Notes under the pieces: model-generated
Told to the model about the DNA's origin: nothing
Database searches by the model: none
Seen by the model: only the letters and a program-made list of their open reading frames with translations
NCBI RefSeq assembly: GCF_017875465.1
Contig: NZ_JAGGMQ010000001.1
Location: 3,348,001-3,412,000, forward strand
Source: Winslowiella toletana
Lineage (GTDB): Bacteria > Pseudomonadota > Gammaproteobacteria > Enterobacterales > Enterobacteriaceae
DNA: 64,000 nt
Reading direction: 5' to 3'
Position numbers and translations under genes: made by a program
In this document: piece by piece, positions 59,858-64,000 of the stretch
How the letters are laid out: every line of letters starts with the position of its first letter
Numbering within the stretch: position 1 is the first letter of the stretch

Positions 59858-62002
59858 TTGAATATCATCGCCATTATGGGACCGCACGACGTTTTCTATA
59901 AAGACCAACCGATCCGGGAACTTGACGCTGCACTGAGCGCGCAGGGATTCCAGCTAATCTATCCGAAAAATGCCGATGACCTCGTTAAGCTGATTGAGCA
60001 CAATTCACGTATTTGCGGCGTCATCTTTGACTGGGATGAATACAGTCTCGACCTCTGCAGTGAAATTAACCAGCTTAATGAATACCTGCCGCTGTATGCC
60101 TTTATCAACACCCACTCGCAGCTGGACGTCAGTATCAATGAGATGCGGATGGCACTGTGGTTCTTTGAATATGCGCTGAATGCCGCCGATGATATTGCGC
60201 AGCGTATCCGTCAGTACACCAACGAATATATTGAAACCATCACGCCGCCGCTGACGCGTGCGCTGTTTACTTATGTGAAGGAGGGGAAATACACCTTCTG
60301 CACCCCCGGCCATATGGCGGGCACCGCATTCCAGAAAAGTCCGGTTGGCACGCTGTTTTATGACTTCTTTGGCGCCAACACCCTGAAGGCCGATATTTCG
60401 ATTTCCGTTACTGAACTGGGTTCGCTGCTCGATCATACCGGCCCGCATCTGGAAGCAGAGGAGTATGTGGCGCGCACCTTTGGCGCTGAGCAGAGTTATA
60501 TGGTGACCAACGGCACCTCGACCTCGAATAAAATTGTTGGCATGTATGCGGCACCGGCGGGCAGCACGGTGCTGATTGACCGTAACTGCCATAAGTCTCT
60601 GACGCATTTACTGATGATGAGCGATATTGTGCCAATCTGGCTGAAGCCGACGCGCAATCCACTGGGTATTCTTGGCGGCATCCCGCAGAAAGAGTTCCGT
60701 CGCGACAGCATTGCGCAAAAGGTGGCCTCGACCCCGTGTGCCAGCTGGCCGGTACATGCGGTAATTACCAACTCCACCTATGATGGCCTGCTGTATAATA
60801 CGCAATTTATTAAGCAGACGCTGGATGTGCCGTCGATTCACTTTGATTCCGCCTGGGTGCCCTATACCAATTTCCATCCGATTTATGCCGGTAAAAGCGG
60901 TATGAGCGGCGAACGCACGCCGGGGAAAGTGATTTATGAAACCCAGTCGACGCATAAACTGCTGGCGGCGTTTTCACAGGCGTCACTGATTCATATTAAA
61001 GGCGACTACGACGAGCAGACGTTTAACGAAGCCTACATGATGCATACCACCACCTCGCCGAACTATGCGATTGTCGCCTCGATTGAAACCGCGGCGGCGA
61101 TGCTGCGCGGCAATCCCGGCAAGCGCCTGATTAATCGTTCGGTAGAGCGCGCGCTGCATTTCCGTCGTGAAGTACAGCGGCTGCGCGAAGAGAGTGACAG
61201 CTGGTTCTTTGATATCTGGCAACCGGAAGCAGTGGATGAGGCCGACTGCTGGCCGATAGCGCCAGGTGATGACTGGCACGGCTTTACCGATGCCGATCAC
61301 GATCATATGTATCTCGATCCGATCAAAGTCACCATTCTTACGCCGGGGATGAGCGAGCAGGGGATTATGGCCGATGAGGGGATCCCGGCGGCGCTGGTGG
61401 CGAAATTCCTTGATGAGCGCGGCGTAGTAGTGGAAAAGACCGGCCCATACAATCTGCTGTTTCTGTTCAGCATCGGCATCGACAAAACCAAGGCGATGAG
61501 CCTGCTGCGCGGCCTGACCGAGTTTAAACGTGCTTACGATCTTAATCTGCGGGTACAGAACATGTTGCCGGATCTCTATGCCGAAGATCCTGACTTTTAT
61601 CGCAATATGCGTATCCAGACGCTGGCGCAGGGGATCCATACCCTGATCCGTCAGCATGATCTGCCGCGGCTGATGTTGCAGGCTTTTGATGTGTTGCCGG
61701 AAATGAAAATGACCCCGCATCAGATGTTCCAGCAGCAGGTTAAAGGCAATGTGGAAACTGTCGATATCGGTCAGCTGGTGGGGCGCGTTTCCGCCAATAT
61801 GATCCTGCCATATCCTCCAGGCGTGCCGCTGGTGATGCCGGGCGAGATGATTACCGCCGGGAGCCGCGCGGTGCTCGATTTCCTGCTGATGCTCTGTACC
61901 ATTGGCGAGCACTATCCAGGCTTTGAAACCGATATTCATGGCGCAAAACTGACCGAAGAGGGACGTTATCTGGTGCGGGTGCTGAAGGATCCGGTCAGCT
62001 GA
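59858..62002 (+). CDS. ldcC: Lysine decarboxylase, constitutive type
   Basis: PLP enzyme converting lysine to cadaverine with proton uptake. 714 residues from TTG at 59858 (MNIIAIMGPHDVFYKD), with CAGGAG upstream; in-frame starts 13 codons earlier are not conserved. Wing domain, then PLP core with Lys367 in ETQSTHKLLAAF, the C-terminal domain ending in LVRVLKD. The position between accA and gloA2 identifies the constitutive LdcC rather than acid-induced CadA, although no cadBC neighbours were expected here. Confidence 0.94.
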   Translation: MNIIAIMGPHDVFYKDQPIRELDAALSAQGFQLIYPKNADDLVKLIEHNSRICGVIFDWDEYSLDLCSEINQLNEYLPLYAFINTHSQLDVSINEMRMALWFFEYALNAADDIAQRIRQYTNEYIETITPPLTRALFTYVKEGKYTFCTPGHMAGTAFQKSPVGTLFYDFFGANTLKADISISVTELGSLLDHTGPHLEAEEYVARTFGAEQSYMVTNGTSTSNKIVGMYAAPAGSTVLIDRNCHKSLTHLLMMSDIVPIWLKPTRNPLGILGGIPQKEFRRDSIAQKVASTPCASWPVHAVITNSTYDGLLYNTQFIKQTLDVPSIHFDSAWVPYTNFHPIYAGKSGMSGERTPGKVIYETQSTHKLLAAFSQASLIHIKGDYDEQTFNEAYMMHTTTSPNYAIVASIETAAAMLRGNPGKRLINRSVERALHFRREVQRLREESDSWFFDIWQPEAVDEADCWPIAPGDDWHGFTDADHDHMYLDPIKVTILTPGMSEQGIMADEGIPAALVAKFLDERGVVVEKTGPYNLLFLFSIGIDKTKAMSLLRGLTEFKRAYDLNLRVQNMLPDLYAEDPDFYRNMRIQTLAQGIHTLIRQHDLPRLMLQAFDVLPEMKMTPHQMFQQQVKGNVETVDIGQLVGRVSANMILPYPPGVPLVMPGEMITAGSRAVLDFLLMLCTIGEHYPGFETDIHGAKLTEEGRYLVRVLKDPVS

Positions 62003-62079
62003 ATCCGGATTTCCTCCCCTTGTTGCTGGCGCCAGCTACGGGTATGGTGCCAGCAACATGTCTCAATCAGGAAATCACT

Positions 62080-62469
62080 ATGCTGGGATTAAAGCTGGTT
62101 CACCATATCGCCATCATTGCCACCGACTATCAGCGTAGCAAAGCCTTTTACTGCGACATTCTCGGCTTCACGCTTATTGATGAGATCTACCGCGCTGCAC
62201 GCGATTCATGGAAAGGGGATCTGGCGCTGAATGGTCATTACACCATCGAGCTGTTCTCCTTTCCGCAACCGCCGGCGCGCGTCAGTCATCCGGAAGCTTG
62301 TGGCCTGCGTCATCTGGCGTTTAGCGTTGATGATATCGATGATGCCTTTGCTCAGCTGGCGCAGAGCGGTGTGGTTTGTGAGCCGGTTCGTGTCGATCCG
62401 CTGACCGGCAAACGCTTCACCTTTTTTAACGATCCTGATGGTTTGCCGCTGGAACTGTATCAGGCGTAG
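62080..62469 (+). CDS. gloA2: VOC-family protein GloA2 (YaeR)
   Basis: Vicinal-oxygen-chelate protein of the glyoxalase I superfamily, 129 residues. Start MLGLKLVHHIAIIATDYQRS, aligned with E. coli YaeR. Two beta-alpha-beta3 modules; metal-type residues in VHHIAI, TIELFSFP, LRHLAFSVDDID and the C-terminal LPLELY. Substrate not established. The same position as in E. coli, between ldcC and tilS. Confidence 0.92.
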   Translation: MLGLKLVHHIAIIATDYQRSKAFYCDILGFTLIDEIYRAARDSWKGDLALNGHYTIELFSFPQPPARVSHPEACGLRHLAFSVDDIDDAFAQLAQSGVVCEPVRVDPLTGKRFTFFNDPDGLPLELYQA

Positions 62470-62516
62470 AATACCCGCTTACTTTCACCGGGTTATCCGA
62501 GGTCGTCGCTATCGCT

Positions 62517-63818
62517 ATGCCACCGCTTTCCAGTCTTGACGCACAGCTTGCCGGGCATTCTCGTCTGCTGGTGGCCTACAGTGGCGGCCTGGATTCGACC
62601 GTATTGCTGCATCAGCTGGTGCAACTGCGCATCAGCCATCCGAATTTGCAACTGCGCGCGATTCATATTCATCACGGGTTGAGTCCTTTTGCCGACAGCT
62701 GGCAGCTGCATTGTCAGCAGCAGTGTGCTGAGTGGCAGCTGCCTTTACTGACTGAGCATGTTGCGGTGGATGGCCGTGAGCAGGGGATTGAAGCGGCGGC
62801 GCGCAGCGCGCGCTATGCCGCTTTTCGTCGCCATCTGCAACCAGGAGAAACACTGCTGACCGCGCAGCATCTTGATGATCAGTGCGAGACGTTGCTGTTA
62901 GCGCTGAAGCGCGGCAGTGGTCCCGCCGGGCTGGCGGCGATGCCGGCGCGACTGACGCTGGGGGAAAACCTGTTACTGCGCCCGTTACTGACTCAGACGC
63001 GCGGGCAGCTGGAGCAGTGGGCGCAGCAGCATCAGTTAAGCTGGATCGAAGACGAGAGTAATCAGGATCTGCGTTATGACCGTAACTTCCTGCGTCAGCA
63101 GGTGCTGCCATTGCTGCATCAGCGCTGGCCGCACTTTGCCCAAGCCTCCGCACGCAGCGCCGCGCTCTGTGGCGAGCAGGAACAGTTACTGGATGAGCTA
63201 CTGGCCGAATCGCTGGCTGCGATGATGCAGACGGATGGCTCACTGCTTATCGCACCGCTACAGCCACTCAGCGAGGCGCGGCGTAATGCGCTACTGCGGC
63301 GCTGGATTAGCGCACAGGGCGGTCAGATGCCGTCACGCGACGCTGTGCAGCGTATCTGGCATGAGGTTATCGACAGCCGTGAAGATGCCTCACCTTGTCT
63401 GCGGCTGGGAAATCACCAAATCCGCCGTTATCGCCAGGCCATTTACTGGCTGCCGCTCTATCCTTCATTGCGTGACTGCGTTATTGCCTGGCAAAGCCCG
63501 TGGCAGCCCCTGCTGCTGCCGCAGCAGCTTGGTACGCTGTGCATCGACCCGCAGGGTATTGAACTGCGTCAACCGCGCGCGGATGACGTGGTGACGATCC
63601 GTTTTTATGCACAGGGTGATTTTCATATTGTGGGCCGCGCCGGTAGCCGGGCGATCAAAAAGTTGTGGCAGGAGTTTGCTGTCCCGGTCTGGCAGCGCGA
63701 GCGTACGCCGCTGCTGTTTTATGGCGAAAAATTGATTGCTGCGCTGGGCGTATTTGTCACCCACGAAGGCCGTATCACCGATAACAAAAGCTGGCGTATC
63801 AGCTGGCTGAAACCCTAA
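62517..63818 (+). CDS. tilS: tRNA(Ile)-lysidine synthase
   Basis: Converts C34 of the minor tRNA(Ile) CAU anticodon to lysidine, changing its reading from AUG to AUA; essential. 433 residues. PP-loop ATPase motif SGGLDS (residues 22-27), HHGLS, HLDDQCETLLLALKRGSGPAGLAAM, then RPLL and ESNQDLRYDRNFLR, and C-terminal tRNA-binding domains. Start ATG at 62517 has only a weak upstream site, but no other start preserves the N-terminus. Confidence 0.95.
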   Translation: MPPLSSLDAQLAGHSRLLVAYSGGLDSTVLLHQLVQLRISHPNLQLRAIHIHHGLSPFADSWQLHCQQQCAEWQLPLLTEHVAVDGREQGIEAAARSARYAAFRRHLQPGETLLTAQHLDDQCETLLLALKRGSGPAGLAAMPARLTLGENLLLRPLLTQTRGQLEQWAQQHQLSWIEDESNQDLRYDRNFLRQQVLPLLHQRWPHFAQASARSAALCGEQEQLLDELLAESLAAMMQTDGSLLIAPLQPLSEARRNALLRRWISAQGGQMPSRDAVQRIWHEVIDSREDASPCLRLGNHQIRRYRQAIYWLPLYPSLRDCVIAWQSPWQPLLLPQQLGTLCIDPQGIELRQPRADDVVTIRFYAQGDFHIVGRAGSRAIKKLWQEFAVPVWQRERTPLLFYGEKLIAALGVFVTHEGRITDNKSWRISWLKP

Positions 63819-63830
63819 GCAGAGAGAGCA

Positions 63831-64000
63831 ATGATCTATAAATATATCGGGTTGCTGTGGCTGGCCATCAGCACGGCGCCGGCACTGGCCGCAGGGGATG
63901 TCGCCGCGGGTCAGCAAAAATCGACCAGCTGCCAGGCCTGCCATGGCGCGAAAGGCAAAGCTGCAGTGCCGCTCTATCCCAATCTCGCCGGACAGAACAG
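63831..64000 (+). CDS. c-type cytochrome, N-terminal part only
   Basis: The first 56 codons of a gene running off the window. Signal peptide ([20 protein letters not shown]) cleaved before AGDVAAGQQ, then the haem-c site CQACHG and downstream Gly/Lys-rich [17 protein letters not shown] typical of cytochrome c4/c553-type proteins. GAGAG precedes the ATG. In E. coli tilS is followed by rof, so this neighbour is different. Only the first haem domain can be seen. Confidence 0.8.
   Translation, partial: MIYKYIGLLWLAISTAPALAAGDVAAGQQKSTSCQACHGAKGKAAVPLYPNLAGQN

Noticed and set aside
60983..61939. Minus-strand open frame of 318 codons inside ldcC
   Set aside because: Antisense shadow of the well-conserved decarboxylase reading frame.

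Overview
The window is a stretch of Enterobacterales chromosome. Nearly every gene is recognisable, and the order follows the Escherichia coli region from panC to tilS with a few lineage-specific replacements. Protein similarity, two ERIC-type elements, a REP family with GTAG ends and the accessory gene set point to Erwiniaceae (Pantoea, Erwinia or Mixta-like); this is an inference from recall, not a search result. The backbone is moderately GC-rich. One 3.5 kb gene at 56.3-59.8 kb is strikingly AT-rich.

Layout. 1-7.1 kb, minus strand: pantothenate genes panC (cut by the window edge) and panB, then folK, pcnB, gluQ, dksA, sfsA and thpR. Between panB and folK, where E. coli carries a fimbrial operon, there is an apparent zor/orz- or shoB/ohsC-type type I toxin-antitoxin locus: a 23-residue hydrophobic peptide, a long structured leader and a divergent antisense RNA. 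7.3-18.5 kb, plus strand: hrpB, a FhuE-like TonB-dependent receptor behind a candidate Fur box, mrcB (PBP1b, with a glutamine-rich tail), and fhuCDB behind a second candidate Fur box, without fhuA. 18.6-19.3 kb: a HigB2/HigA2-like type II toxin-antitoxin pair with two matching palindromic operators. 19.4-30.8 kb: hemL, clcA, erpA, a small secreted protein, btuF, mtnN, dgt, degP, cdaR, yaeH and dapD. 30.9-34.4 kb: glnD and map, divergent from rpsB.

34.7-54.7 kb is the conserved housekeeping block rpsB-tsf-pyrH-frr-dxr-uppS-cdsA-rseP-bamA-skp-lpxD-fabZ-lpxA-lpxB-rnhB-dnaE-accA. It joins translation, isoprenoid and phospholipid synthesis, outer-membrane protein assembly, lipid A synthesis, replication and fatty-acid initiation. 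54.8-59.8 kb is an insertion relative to the E. coli order: a solitary Fur-box-preceded periplasmic iron-complex binding protein, and an unrecognised 1167-residue AT-rich gene preceded by an overlapping 31-codon reading frame. The window closes with ldcC, gloA2, tilS and the start of a c-type cytochrome gene.

The most noteworthy items are the probable type I toxin-antitoxin locus at 1.7-2.25 kb, the unrecognised large gene at 56.3-59.8 kb, the AUU start of pcnB, the dual-operator higBA locus, the receptor rearrangement at fhu, and a REP element that has become the coding sequence for the RnhB C-terminus. No CRISPR array, tRNA, rRNA, insertion sequence or prophage was seen.
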